DNA from: Rhynchonema sp. JSB1_4
Taxonomy: Eukaryota > Nematoda > Chromadorea > Monhysterida > Xyalidae
DNA: 64,000 nt
NCBI GenBank assembly: GCA_030248065.1
Contig: JASAMV010003808.1
Location: 1-64,000 of the forward strand
Reading direction: 5' to 3'
Part shown: positions 12,732 to 24,833 of the stretch, piece after piece
How the letters are laid out: each line of letters starts with the position of its first letter
Position numbering within the stretch: position 1 is the first letter of the stretch
Notes under the pieces: generated by a model
Told to the model about the DNA's origin: nothing
The model's input: only the letters and a program-made list of their open reading frames with translations
The model's database searches: none
Translations under genes and position numbers: made by a program

Positions 12732-14691
12732 ATGAGCAGCACAAAGGAGTTGCAGTCACTGGCCAAGTTGGTGACAGTGTTCTGGCTGGGTGACGAGCGG
12801 TGTCCACAACGATGCACCTACATTCTACGTTCGCCATCCTCAATGTCTGACGATGCCCCGGTCACCACCATTGGGTCGCTCCTCCGCGACTTGGTCACGA
12901 TTTTCAAGCTGTCGCCCATTCGCGAAGGCGATAATGATGACAAACTGCGATTGTCGGATGTGAATGGGCGAACGATGCAATCATTGAATGAGCTACTCTG
13001 CTATTCGCCATCCACGTTCATACTCACTCGCGACAACGTCGAAGGTGCGTCGAGTTGTTCAAATTCAAGTTTCTAAGGGTTCGTCTTTTTGCCTTTGTGC
13101 CGTGTTTGACTCAGGTCGTTGAGTGTCCTCGACTGGTATTGCTCACACACACAGTTAAAGCGCATGGACTCGCCTCAAGCTAACATTAATTGAGCCCGAT
13201 GAATTTCCATCTCTCCTATTGAGGCGACATGTGAGTGTCAGCATAACTGCCCTACTAATCAGCGCAGTCAGCAACACGTGCTATCTGCCAACTCTGTATT
13301 GGCAAGCAATTGCAGGTGGTCTAACGGCAATCACGAACAGCAAAGTCCGGCTGACACAACAACGTGGCAAGTCGGCCACATTGAAGAACAGTCGTAAAGT
13401 TTGCGTCGACGGACGACAGAGTTGGATCTACGGCGAGAGTCAACTTTCGATTGACAGGCCACAGGAAGACAAACTGATAATTGAAGACCGTGCGAAACGA
13501 TCGACTGAAAAACGAGCAAAGTCGAACAAAAGCAACAAGTCAAAGCAGAAAACAACAGAGCCGGAGAAACAGGATCGACCGGCTGAACTGTCGGCGGACT
13601 CTGCCAAACGCGCCAGCTCAACCGAAAGACAGAGATCGAAGACACGAGCCTCCAGACAGGACACCTACACCAAGAAGGAATCGAATAGAAAAACGCCAAC
13701 TGACAGCGAAAAGTCAACGGAACCCAAAACTGCGGATGAAAAAGCGGATAAAACAATGGCAACTGTAGAAATCGACAAACAGGCTCGTGGCGCTCGATCC
13801 ACATCCAGGAGTAAGGAGAAAATAAAGGACGAGAAAAAGGTCAAAAAGTCAAAAACGAAAAAGAAAGAGAAGAGCAGCAAGGAGAGAAAAGAGAAAAACA
13901 AGTTGAAGGAGACGGCCAAAGTTGATGAGATCAGCTTGGATACAAAGCCTGACACATCTGAAGCAAAATCAAGCGAACCGCCTGAAGAACCGGAACCGAG
14001 AGCACCTGAACCAGACAAAATTCGTGTTTTGCAAGCGAAAATGGAGTCGGGCGAATCGTTTCTGGACAAGATGTTGCAACAGCAGCAGCAGACGGCAGCG
14101 GGGCAGCGTCACGCCGACGACCGATCACTGGCACCTGTTGTTGTCCATAAATCGACTGCCGCAGCCAAAATCGATTGGTCATCGATCGAAATCGGGCCCG
14201 ACACCGACCCGTCGATGTTCATGTCTGCGCACGGACTCATCAGATCCAGTCCCAGACCAGCACCGGCCCCTGATGATGACAATCGCGAGAAAGACGCCGA
14301 TGACGAAATTGAGAAGCGGACGACGCCGCTACCAAATATGCCACCAACCTGGACGGTGGAGGTCGATACCTCATCGGTGCTGATGGCCGTCACGAATGAG
14401 CATCCTTGTGCGACTGACGAACGCAGACGCACCGCCGTCGACCAGCAGCTGAATCAAACGAGCGTCGATTCCGGTTTCGAAGCGTCCGTTGGACTCGTGC
14501 CCTCCATGAAATCGCAGGATCCTACTTCGGACAAGGACTTTGATGTGAACAACAATAACACCGGCGAGATTGTCGACAGCAAAGCGACGGTCAAATTTGG
14601 AAATACGAAGGTGACTCGGACCAAAAAGACCGATCGTCGTGCATCAAGATCGCCGCGTGCGGAATCGAATAGAACTCGAGATCGCGAATAA
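12732..14691 (+). CDS. doublecortin-domain protein with long charged tail
   Basis: Two exons, 12732-13044 and 13316-14691, join in phase 1 to 562 residues. Residues 10-100 resemble a DCX domain: VTVFWLGDERC matches the usual xVxxNGD strand, TTIGSLLRDLVTIFKLSP the central helix, and DVNGRTMQSLNELL the strand-helix before the final YVxxG-like turn. DCX domains bind microtubules. The rest is low complexity: a Lys/Ser/Glu-rich stretch (about 165-340) and an acidic, Pro-rich part with a repeated-Gln run, probably disordered. The basic tail could also contact microtubules. The domain call rests on pattern only; the exons and stop are firm. No kinase domain is present, unlike DCLK or ZYG-8 proteins. 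Confidence 0.75.
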
Positions 14692-15423
14692 CCCAGTCAG
14701 AGCAATCCTTCACTCCTAAACTGTGTATTTCGTCTCAGATTCTCGTGTTTTTTCCTCGTGTTCAATTTTTTGCTGATACTTGAAAATGTGGGCATCTACA
14801 GGTACTATGTGTCTGTTATGTCTTCGGTGGGGTATCCGCATGGATTTTTGTTCACGGTTTATCCTTCATGATACAGAATTTCACGGTACTGCGTCCCCAA
14901 GTATAGTGTACACCAAGAGATTTTTTCACACAAACTAAAGCATAATAATTCACAGAATACACAACCGCTGATGTTTCACGCAAGCAGTATAACAGGCTAC
15001 CGTATGTAAGCGACACCGGGGGCGAGCTGTTCAGAGGCAAAATGGAAGTAGAAAGTTCACACAAGGACCGAAGTTGAAAAACAACAGCACATCAAGGACA
15101 AAACACGTACAGTACCTACTTTTGTTACACTCAGGCAGAACGTAAAAACGGTTAATACGTCATGCCAATTTTCTCTTGTTTTGCATTTCCATTGAAAAAC
15201 TAAGCACGATCTCTTTACCCATCCGTTAAGCTGTACACAATACGATTCACAAAATTCAACTGCACTCACAGACCAGTGAGACATTTTGTGCATTCTACGC
15301 TCTGCCGTTTGGTGCGTTGAATGGGCTGCTTTGACTGAGAATACGATAAGAACTACAGTACATATTGCCATTGGTCTGCGAATGTTAGCTGAATTTCATC
15401 ATCACACGTCCATACGCTAACGT
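14692..15423. other. convergent 3' intergenic region
   Basis: This lies between the plus-strand doublecortin-domain gene and the minus-strand secreted-protein gene, so it holds both 3' UTRs. I see no further gene. A GATGTTTCA 9-mer occurs at about 14970. Confidence 0.5.
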
Positions 15424-18400
15424 CTATCGTCCACCACCGAAGAAGCTCGCCGCACTGCTCTCATCAAATGTGGGATGACAGGACGCGTCCAATAGTTTGT
15501 TCAGCGTCTTCTTTGCAATATCGCTCGCGCTCTCTTGCTGAAAACAAGGTGTTGCAGCTGCATGTGTTTTAAGATGGACTCTTAGTCCTCGTGTGGACAG
15601 TTTGGTGACATGAGCAAACTTTTCTTCCCTGCGTAAAACTGCTGTGATTATAGTTGTAGCAGGTTTGAGCATTCGATTAGTTCCAGTTAGCTTGCAGAAG
15701 CACGCTGATCGAAGATACAATATGGACCTTGTTGTATCTCCAGTGAATAAGTATAGGCACTCATTCTTAATGGGTCAAGCAGACTACAGTCTAGTGAAAC
15801 ATCATCTTCAGACTAATGTACATACCTGAGTTGAACAATCGCCGCAAATAAATCCAGCCCATTTCTCAACGAGTTCGTCCAAAATCGATTTGAACACTTC
15901 GAGCGCGTCGGCGAGCCCGGTCGGTTTTGGCACGTCGGTTGGCTTGGAGTAGGCGATGAACGCTTTGATCACTGAAACATCACAATGCGCAACTGAACGC
16001 AACTAATGCTTGTGTTCAGTACTGATATGAAGATGGCACGACACGGTTCAAAGAATTGTTGGGGCAAATGTCAGGCCAAGCAGTGAGGTATCGGTCATTT
16101 GCTGATTTGCGGTCGTAAAGAATTGAGTCAAAAGGACAGCACAAGATTTTTTATGTTGCTCCATGTTCATATAAGCCAGAGTTTGTGTTCAGATTTCGCC
16201 TTGTAACATGTTCGCTTTATTCTCACGTTTTTGAGTATGGTTGTCATTCTAACATGAAGATTGGGATAAAAATTACGCAAGCACCGACCTGCTGATTTGA
16301 CGTTGTTGATCTTTCTCTTCATACCATTCTTGCCGTCCCATTCTGACGATCGACCGACGTTGTCGTAGCATTTCTACAATGAAAATAAACAACTTTGTAG
16401 AGAACGTGTTTTGGCACAAATAAACTGTGTAAACTCAAATGAACAACTTTAATACAAATGGAGACGAAGCCTTCAGTCTCCGTCAATCGATAGACAATGA
16501 ACTCTATGCAGTGAATGAGAATATGCTCACCTCGAACTCGCACTGCCAATCACCACGGACGAATGTCTTTTTGAGCTCTTGCCAGTCGTTGAGTGCGCTG
16601 AGTCCCTTCTTGAATTCCTCCTCTGCGCATTTGCACGCCGAATTGCGTGTCTTCTCGTAACGATCCTTGCACTGCGCACTGCCGCTGACCGAACTGCAAA
16701 TTTGCTGAATAAAGCTACGTAAATGCATCAAAGGTCATCCTACAAGACACAAAGCCACCGGATGGGGTGAACTTCGTTGGCCTTTTCAAAGCGATCCACC
16801 CACACGCGCAAGCAATCAAACCTTGTAAAGTCGAAGTAGACATGGCCAATTGTGAAATGGCTTGATGGGTCAATGATAGGACATTTTTGTTTGCATGAAG
16901 TACAGTCAGTATAGTCGCTATAGCGACTGACTTGACTGCCGAGTTATATTCGCGTGTCACTCGAAGTCAATTTTTCAGCGCCAGTCGTATAGCGAATATC
17001 GTGACAACGACTGGTGACTGCATACAATTGGTTTCAAAGGCCCTACGTGGGAAGACATGTCTCAACCATTTTGCGATTATCCCAAACAAACAGCCTTACC
17101 CAGGCACAGCTTCGCATTCGCGTCTGCTTTCACAAACGCTCTGATCGAAATTGCTGATATGATTGGTAAGACAATTCAGCAGTCTATCTCGTTCGGACAG
17201 CTTTCCGTCGCACCTACACTTCTTCAGATGAAATCGCGTCATGATGTGGTAGAGAAGCACCTGTTTGCTGAAATATACGTAGTTAAAGGGGATGATTTTC
17301 GTAGTAACTAGACAATTACGCGTGCCTACGGCCCGGGTTTGGGCCGTTCAACGCTTAGCATTTCGTTCATCAGATGAACGACTTTGCATCCCGTTAACAT
17401 CTGCGAAAGCATCCACAGAGATTTAGCTCTCTGTATCCCGTTAATCTTTGCGAATGCAAATAGTGGACTCACACTTCTTCAAGCTCAAAGTTTTCGAATC
17501 CGGGAATTTCGGGCATGTTGTATGGTGGTGAGAGTGGACCACTGGGTGGGGGATAGTCGACGATGCAGTCTTCGATCTTGCGCTCGCCGATTCCCTGAAG
17601 AAGAAAGTACTAACACCAGAACTACACAAGAGATGTTTCACGGGAGCATAAAAAACCAGCTCGCTGGTGTTTTGGAGTCACGTGGAATTGTGGTGCATTC
17701 GCTCTGACGATGACCTGGTGCGCACTGATTGTGACTACAAGTCGAAGCGGAACACCAAAAACAGTCTGTACGCTATACATTGATTGAAACATCGGCGCAG
17801 CAGACGGACATCCAACCTTGAAGTATCCGATCATACAAGTGCCGACATCCTTGGGGATTTCATCCAGCAGCTCAAAGATCAGATCGGCCGCGTATCGATA
17901 CTGACAATTGCGTTTTCGGTCATCTTTCGGGAACGAGCACGGCAGGAATGAGTCCAGCGCCTTGTCCAATTCGTACGATACCGAGCCGCAACCTTCGCTG
18001 CAAGATCGAGGTACACAGTATTGTTGGCACAGTACCCCGCGCAAAGCAACAAGCGGGCAAACGGGACTTTTATTTTGAGTGTGCACATGCGTCTTGCTTG
18101 ACGATTGACGATGTCATTAGCCCACCAGCTGGCAGACGCACGAATGTTTGAATAGGATTGATTTCGTAAACTCGGGAACCAGTTTAAATTGATGACTAGT
18201 GATCTTAATTCGGATGCGAGAGTGCAGACACCCGACGGACTAATCAAACAAGCACCAACTTGGCGAAGCATCGTTGCGACGCTGCCTGCACCGCGGGATT
18301 CGCCTCCTGAATGGCGTGATCAACACTTGATTCGATCTTCTCAACCAAACATTTGAGGAACTCTGCAACACAGAATTTGGCAACAATTGATGGAATATAA

Positions 18401-19105
18401 CAGCGATGTGCCGGTAATCTTGAGTGGAGATCTCAATCTGGAGTGCCACCCACATACACACACACACCCACTCAGTTGCTGAAAAAACATGCATCCACAC
18501 CCACACATATTTGTTGATTGGACACCACTCCGATACAAAGAAAACTGTCTGGTGCCGGTAGCTTGTTTAGACATGCCACACCATTTTTTAACGTGAAAAC
18601 ATCAACGTTGAACAAAATTTGGCTCCTATTATTAACGTTTTGGTGCGGGTCACACACACAATTGAAAAAACCTGCCTGCCCACCCACACGGTTGAAAGTG
18701 CCACCCATGCGCACACCCACGCACACCCATATCCACACCCACGTCCTATCCCTGGTCGTGAGTCGACCAATCACACAGATGTTGCCTCGCATTTAGACCG
18801 ATGGAGCATTTGCTTGTCTGTCTATTGGTGAACGGCAATAGGATCCAAAATTCAAATCTCTCATCGAACAGGCTCATGACCAACTTTCGAATTGATTGTG
18901 GCAAATGTCCTGCGGCAGTTCGGCCTGCTCTGCCTTTTCCGTCCAGTATTTGTCACATCGACCTGCCAACGCCGTGCTCGCGTACAATGTAAATGACTGA
19001 AACATCATAACACACTCAATGAACAGCCCAAAGACGGCATTTGGCTTTGATGGAATGTAAGAAAGCGCTTAAATTCCAACTTACCAAAAACTGAAGAACT
19101 TTCAT
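15424..19105 (-). CDS. secreted cysteine-containing helical protein, family unknown
   Basis: Nine minus-strand exons keep phase to 351 residues: 19105-19085, 18996-18885, 18362-18260, 17997-17817, 17594-17475, 16704-16531, 16373-16289, 15971-15826 and 15537-15424. The first 18 residues, MKVLQFLSFTLYASTALA, are a typical signal peptide. The mature part alternates predicted helices with paired cysteines (CDKYW, ICHNQFEKFLKC, CFANEGCG, CQYRYAADLIFELL, CMIGYF, KCAEEEF, FICGDC). There is no transmembrane segment or GPI-type tail, so it is probably secreted. I do not recognise the family. A Pro-rich linker (about 150-170) separates an N-terminal and a C-terminal cysteine half, which may be two copies of one fold. 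Three donors are GTTGGN and two acceptors end in GATGTTTCAG. Confidence 0.85.
18421..18750. repeat. CACAC/CCCACAC-rich simple sequence
   Basis: Two clusters of CACA and CCCACAC words lie at about 18450-18510 and 18650-18745 inside the second intron (minus sense) of the secreted-protein gene. They are low-complexity sequence and not coding. Confidence 0.6.
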
Positions 19106-19880
19106 GGTTGTGTGTCCAACGGTACGTGCGCTGAATGTGTAGTGTCAGGGATAATTTCCAGCTGAGTTAAAATTATGTTTGCTCAGACAGTACCTGAAAG
19201 TTGCAGTTATTAAACGCAAAGATGCAAAATCTGTTTATATATTCTAATTTAGTTGTTGGAAAACGTGGTGAGCGGTTCTTGTTATTCTTACAAACAACAA
19301 ACAAATAATATAGTAATAAACGCGAGAATCGCCTATTTTTTACTGTTTACATCCTTCAATTCCCAAAACATAAAGTGCAAGTTTCGCAGTGTGACGCATT
19401 TGTGCACGACGGTGACGCAAGCGGTAAGAAAGCAGCAAGGCGACTTTTTTTTGTAAACAGCCGATGTACGGCCTAATGATGTACACCTAATGTAACCAAC
19501 TGCAAACTACTAATGCACGTGTAAAATTGTTGATAATGTCACACGCGCGAATATCTAGTGTATCGGACACACGCCCCCGCAGCGATCATAAGTTCCGACA
19601 TACAGTACAGTAGATAATAGTAGACTTCCTGAAGAAAGATATCATCATCTTTAAGCGCCCAAACTCAGCTCTCGTGTATCCTGCTGGATGTTCTACAATC
19701 AAACACTGGAGCTCCTACATCAATATGATACTCTAATGTGCACATGCTGTATTTCCGCTAATTGAAGTCCCCTCCAATAGAAGCCCCCGAGTCTGGCATA
19801 CAAGGACCAGCACATGCATGAGCATGCAGTGAGCCCGAAAGTGTGATACAATCACCTACAACATGCGATGCACATGTATG
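19106..19880. other. upstream region of secreted-protein gene
   Basis: No gene is recognised. The part next to 19105 should carry the minus-strand promoter and 5' UTR. Confidence 0.45.
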
Positions 19881-20162
19881 GGCAATCCATCGGCTCATGG
19901 CAAATTTTAATACACACATCGCATGCAGCAGCACACGCCACTTTTCTAAACAAAATGTACACTGGGCGAATGTCATATGTACTTGGATGACCGCTTTTTA
20001 ATTTATCCGATTTTCATTTGCTACTTGCGATAACACTTTTCTGCACTGTTGCAGAATTCGGCGATGTTTCAACGGATAACTGTAGAGAATAGATGCATTC
20101 ATTGATGGCAATGTAGCACGCAGCAGCCTGTGTGTGCGAGTGCCATGAGCTGGTGGATTGCC
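19881..20162. mobile_element. MITE family GGCAATCC, copy 1
   Basis: The 282-bp element starts GGCAATCCATCGGCTCATGG and ends in the near reverse complement CCATGAGCTGGTGGATTGCC. A second copy at 57801-58078 matches along its length, including GACCGCTTTTTAATTTATCC and GAATAGATGCATTCATTGA in the interior. Both copies are followed by TATA-like flanks. It has no coding capacity, so it is a non-autonomous DNA transposon. Confidence 0.88.
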
Positions 20163-22532
20163 TATACATGCATGTACATCCATTTGCATGAACACGTGGC
20201 ACTCAATTGCAATCGGTACTGCACAGAGCTCACTTGGACAGAACATTGCTGAAAAATAGAAGCTCCCCTCGAATTGAAGCCCTCGGGTCAGAGGGTGGCT
20301 GAAGAAAGAAGCCTAGGGTTTCTCGTAGAGGAGTACGGAGATTGAACATGACTGAACATGAATATAGAGCCAGACGAAGATAACACAAGAAATTTTTGAT
20401 TTGTGTAATACATTCTAGACACACTCTATCAGACGGTTACATCTAGTGCTTCATGCTTTTCAAAAATGGAAACTCCACCAACAATAGAGGATTGTTGTAC
20501 TGTAGCTGAGGAAAGAATGAACTTAGAGTAGTGACGTTTTACGTAAGCATAAAACCAGCTCGTGTTTGTTTCTGAGGCCAAATGGCCATGTGGTGCCTTC
20601 AAACTGACGATCATCTTGTGCACCGCCCGCCTGCGAGAACAGTTCGGAACGGGCAACCAAAAACATCTTGAGTAAAATGATGATGAGGATAAATAAGGAG
20701 ACAAAAAGTAAAAATATGTAGGTACTTTGGTGATGGTTCATGGCAGTGTATAGTGTGCAACTGCGGTGCATTTCGTCTGCAGTGTACATACAGGTAGCTC
20801 AAAGTGAAATTGCTTGTGTGTGAATAACATCTAAAGGGCAAAGTCAACGAGTTACAAAAAGTACAAAATGACTTTCTGAATCAATAATGTTGCCGTGCGT
20901 AGGACACACAAGGCATGCAACCTACACATCTCACTGATGTTAATTGTGCACAACACATTGATTCACCCCGCACGTGATTACTTTGTGACTTCAAGGGTGA
21001 AAAAACGACTCGTTCACTTTCTGCGATGGGAATCGACAATCATCAGGAAACATCAATGAAACCGAAGAGAAATTATAATATACAGTACATATGCATAGTA
21101 CCTATGTACATGTGTATGCATCACATGTTTACTTGTGCAATGATAACGCGTGCGCGGAGAGTGAAAGTTACCGCAGCGAAAAAGTGTCTAGAAACGGGCG
21201 AATATGCGTTCGAAAATTACCAAAAAAGCCACCCGTTGCAATACAATATGATGAGTATTATATCTGTTGCCGCATCTCATACTGGATTGTTGGGTCCTTG
21301 GGGACCGCCTTGATGAAGATCCCCAAGCTATTAGTTGTCATAGTACGTGAAAAAAGTGTGTCATCGAACACCAAAACGTTACTTGTCAAGAACCTCATCT
21401 CACCCAGAAAACTGACGTTTTTCGTCCTAATATCGATTGGAAGCAAAAATTGTACTGTTCACGTACATAATGATGGCGGAAAGTCAATATAAGCTGGCAG
21501 AAGTGAACACCTACCCTTACCCATACAATAGCAGCTACCAATACCAAATGCATATTCCGTGAGTTCGAGTATAATCATGTAATGAGGAAAGAAAAGTGAA
21601 AAGTGCAGTCTTGCACAATGGTAATAATGGGGGAACAGTGTGGGTGCGTGTGAATGCATGAAAGTTGCCCAAAGTTCAACATAAGCACAGAAACTGGTCC
21701 TTCTTCTTTTCACACTTTTCTGGTGAAGTTTAAAATTTTCTTGCACGAGTATATGTACATATGTCGTGTTTGCAATTAGGTAAATGTAAATCGGTGACAT
21801 CGTATGCAAGTCAAATCAATCGGTAATTTTGTATAGTTTGTTGTATGGTTGCGCGTAGGAGTTTACATGTTCATATTTTCGATATGTGTGCAAAGAATAC
21901 GTATACAAACAGTAGTAGGAAGCTGGTCATTGCAACTGTAAGTGGGTACCAACAGTGTGATTGTATAGGAATGCTTTATTTTAACCTCTTGCTTGTTGAG
22001 AGAGACTACACTCATGCCCAATAAGTGAATGACAGCCGCAAATTCATTCGCGCAAGGTTGTACGTCACGCCGAGCTGCCGATGACGCGAGACTGGGCGGA
22101 AATGGGCATAGTGCAGGTGGCGTGCATTTTTCTGGCATGATGGTCGTTTGGTTTGTGTTCGGTTTCAGGTTGACTAAATAGACTTAGAACGTGTGTTCCA
22201 CCAGCTCAGCAAAAAATAACAGCGTCAAAATCGTTTTGAGATGGATGAGCAGCCCGGGTTGCCTGTTCTGTTCAGTACTTTCTGCAGCAAAGCTCCAGAA
22301 TAACGAAACCAATTATAATACTATTTGTATTCTACTTTTGTTATTTCCGCAAATTTGGGTTCAATCACTCAATTTGCAATGAAGTGTCGGATAAACTAGG
22401 CCAGGAATGTACCAATGGATTTGTCGATGTTTAGAAAGCCATATTGCACGTGTGCAACGATCAATCAGTCATTTGTATGATGTAGACTTGTCAGATAGGT
22501 AGATAGGTATTCGTCATTTTGTTACGTTTTCT
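20163..22532. other. intergenic region with no gene recognised
   Basis: I find short open frames only, with no recognisable domain and no chain of exons that closes in phase. Confidence 0.45.
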
Positions 22533-23890
22533 TCATTTCTTGTTTTCATCCATCATCGGAATCCAGTGCGACTGGGCCGCGCCACCACCCGGCGCGTTGT
22601 CCGGCGGTTCGGAGGCACCCACCAGTTCTTGACCCTCACTTCTTCCTCCTGCTCCTCCGCCTCCTTCTCCTCCGGATTCCATCGGTGTTCCTCCGCCATA
22701 CGCCCCTCCTTCACCTGAAATGGACGATGTTTGCACAAACTAGTCTTATGTGGATTGTTTCCTCATCTCGACGTCTGCTACAGCGCAACAAAATATCAGG
22801 GGCAAGATAGGTAAAATTGTCGCAACTGACACGGCTACCTGCGGGTGAGTTTTTTGTTTTGCCAGCGTGGCACAAAGGCTGTTGTTCGAAATGTACAGCG
22901 CATCAACCCTATCACAAAACGCGATCCAGACTTAAAACCGAGTTTCAAGTCCATATCCACTAACCGCCTGTGTCCATGCCACCCCCAGCTGCCTCATTCA
23001 TCGGCGGCGGGCCTCCCTGATCGTCCTTGGGTGCACCGCGTTTGCTGAACCAACCACCGAAACGTGATTGTGGCTTGTTCTGTGGCGCAAAAAACCGACG
23101 ACTTTTCAAGCTGAAGCAGCAATAACCATCGACTTGTGCGTTACCTGACTTTTGTCCCCATCGTCCCTGTCGCGGCCACGACGACCCCAGCGCGACTTGC
23201 GACGTGTCTTGGGCTTCAAAGGAAGAAACTAAATGAATTTCCTTCGAGATTCAGGCAACTAACTGCGCTCAAACTGACATCGTCGTAATCGGACTCGCCC
23301 CTCGCCAATCGGTCGCGACGTCGTTGTTCGCGCAGCTGCTCGTCGCGTTTGTTCTTCCACAAAACGTAGATCACCGGAACCGCGATGAATGTTACTGCCT
23401 GTGCGTGAGCGTGCATAAAACTGTGAAACATCAGGAATGGTCTAATCACGCGCTCTTTTTGAAGTCCATTTCAATGTCAAAGGAAACGTGAATCACATTA
23501 AGCAGCTGACAGGTCACATTTGCGATTTGGTACTACATTCGCACTGACGATGACCTGATGCACCCAAAACGAACCTCGAGCGTGACGATGAACGCCAGCA
23601 CGCACACCAACGCGGTCGACGTGCAATTGTCGTCGTCAGCTGCCAATACTGAAACATCACTCGGTTACGGCCGTTCGTTGGTCTTGTTGTGTTTCAATAA
23701 CGCCAAAGTTAGATCTATTTTCCCTTGCGGTTGTCTCGAAGAGGATGACGGTGCGCTACTGCCCCGGCTCTGGATTCCTCGATTCCCGAAATTTGTAATT
23801 TCCAAAAAGTTTAATTACCGTAACCCGAGCCGAACCTGTTGTGAATAGCAACGCCAGCAGCCAGAGATATCGCAGTGGAGCAGTGGTCAT
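22533..23890 (-). CDS. small single-pass membrane protein with Arg-rich and Gly-rich tail
   Basis: Six exons join in phase to 204 residues: 23890-23836, 23648-23575, 23398-23279, 23213-23145, 23079-22965 and 22714-22533. An N-terminal signal peptide (YLWLLALLFTTVLA) is followed by a very short ectodomain with one Cys (DDDNCTS). Next is a hydrophobic span of about 25 residues (ALVCVLAFIVTLE plus AVTFIAVPVIYVL) ending in the stop-transfer WKNKR. The cytoplasmic part has an Arg-rich helix (LREQRRRDRLARGE), a second basic patch (KTRRKSRWGRRGRDRD) and a Gly/Pro-rich end. Family unknown. Basic and Gly-rich patches could bind RNA or membranes, but that is speculation. The acceptor at 23649 ends in GATGTTTCAG. 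Confidence 0.82.
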
Positions 23891-24601
23891 GATCAGTGGT
23901 CAGGTATGATAGTGGATAAATTACTTGGTGCTAAAATTGCAAAAATGATACGTCGGACTTTTTCTGGTTTTGTGATGCTGCATTTGAGTGTGGCAAACGT
24001 GGCATCCAGTGTCCGAAATTATCAAGCTAAACATACACTATATTTTTTATCCAAAAAATTTCCAAACACATGAACCAGTGGCGGTATCAGAAAAGTGCTT
24101 TCTATAAATTGTGTGGAAAATAATAATTTGGGATGTAATAATCACAGATCAACTACGTCATTCAATTAAGACACAAAAACGAGTCCTCAATGAGTCAGAA
24201 ATCACAGCTCGTCACAAAGAATGTTTTATATTTTCGATGATTTTGGGCCGTTGGTCTTTGATTTGGCACTTTTTACTGAACGGTCTGAAAGGAGTTCGAT
24301 AAAAATCTTCAGAAATTGAATTGTTCAAGTTTTTTTGATAGGTAGAACTAGAACCAACCAGAACTTCGGTTCGATGAGCCTTCTGTTTCGTCAATATCGT
24401 CTGCCGTTTGGTCTGTACGTCTTAAACACCAAAGAGCACTTTAATTAAAGTTATTAGCATTGCCTCCAGGTTTGATACGGATACACAACTTTACTTAGTT
24501 TTTCAATACCAGCTATACAGTATTTCCTTTTTATGCGAGTCAAAGGAAGCCGTGTCAACGTTGGACGCCAACTCCCAGCTGAGGTCGGAAGTCCATGACT
24601 C

Positions 24602-24740
24602 CCTTTGAAAATGCAAAGAAAGAGAAATCACGCGTGACGCGCACGCTGCCAACGTCACCAGAAGCCTGAAGCAGTATTTCGTGCACCGTATTTTTACGTG
24701 GCGTGTGACGTCTGATTTCTCTTTCTTTGCATTTTCAAGG
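24602..24740. mobile_element. short inverted-repeat element (139 bp)
   Basis: The ends are reverse complements over about 28 bp: one end reads TTGAAAATGCAAAGAAAGAG and the other CTCTTTCTTTGCATTTTCAA. No coding capacity is present. It lies downstream of receptor A. The same AAAGAAAGAGAAATC word recurs at about 42267. Confidence 0.7.
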
Positions 24741-24833
24741 TGAATCGCACAATTTTGACCTTAGCTAGGAGCAACCGGGTCGCTCGTTGAGTGGGTGTTT
24801 GGACCAATTTTATAAGGAAAGACTATGTTAATA

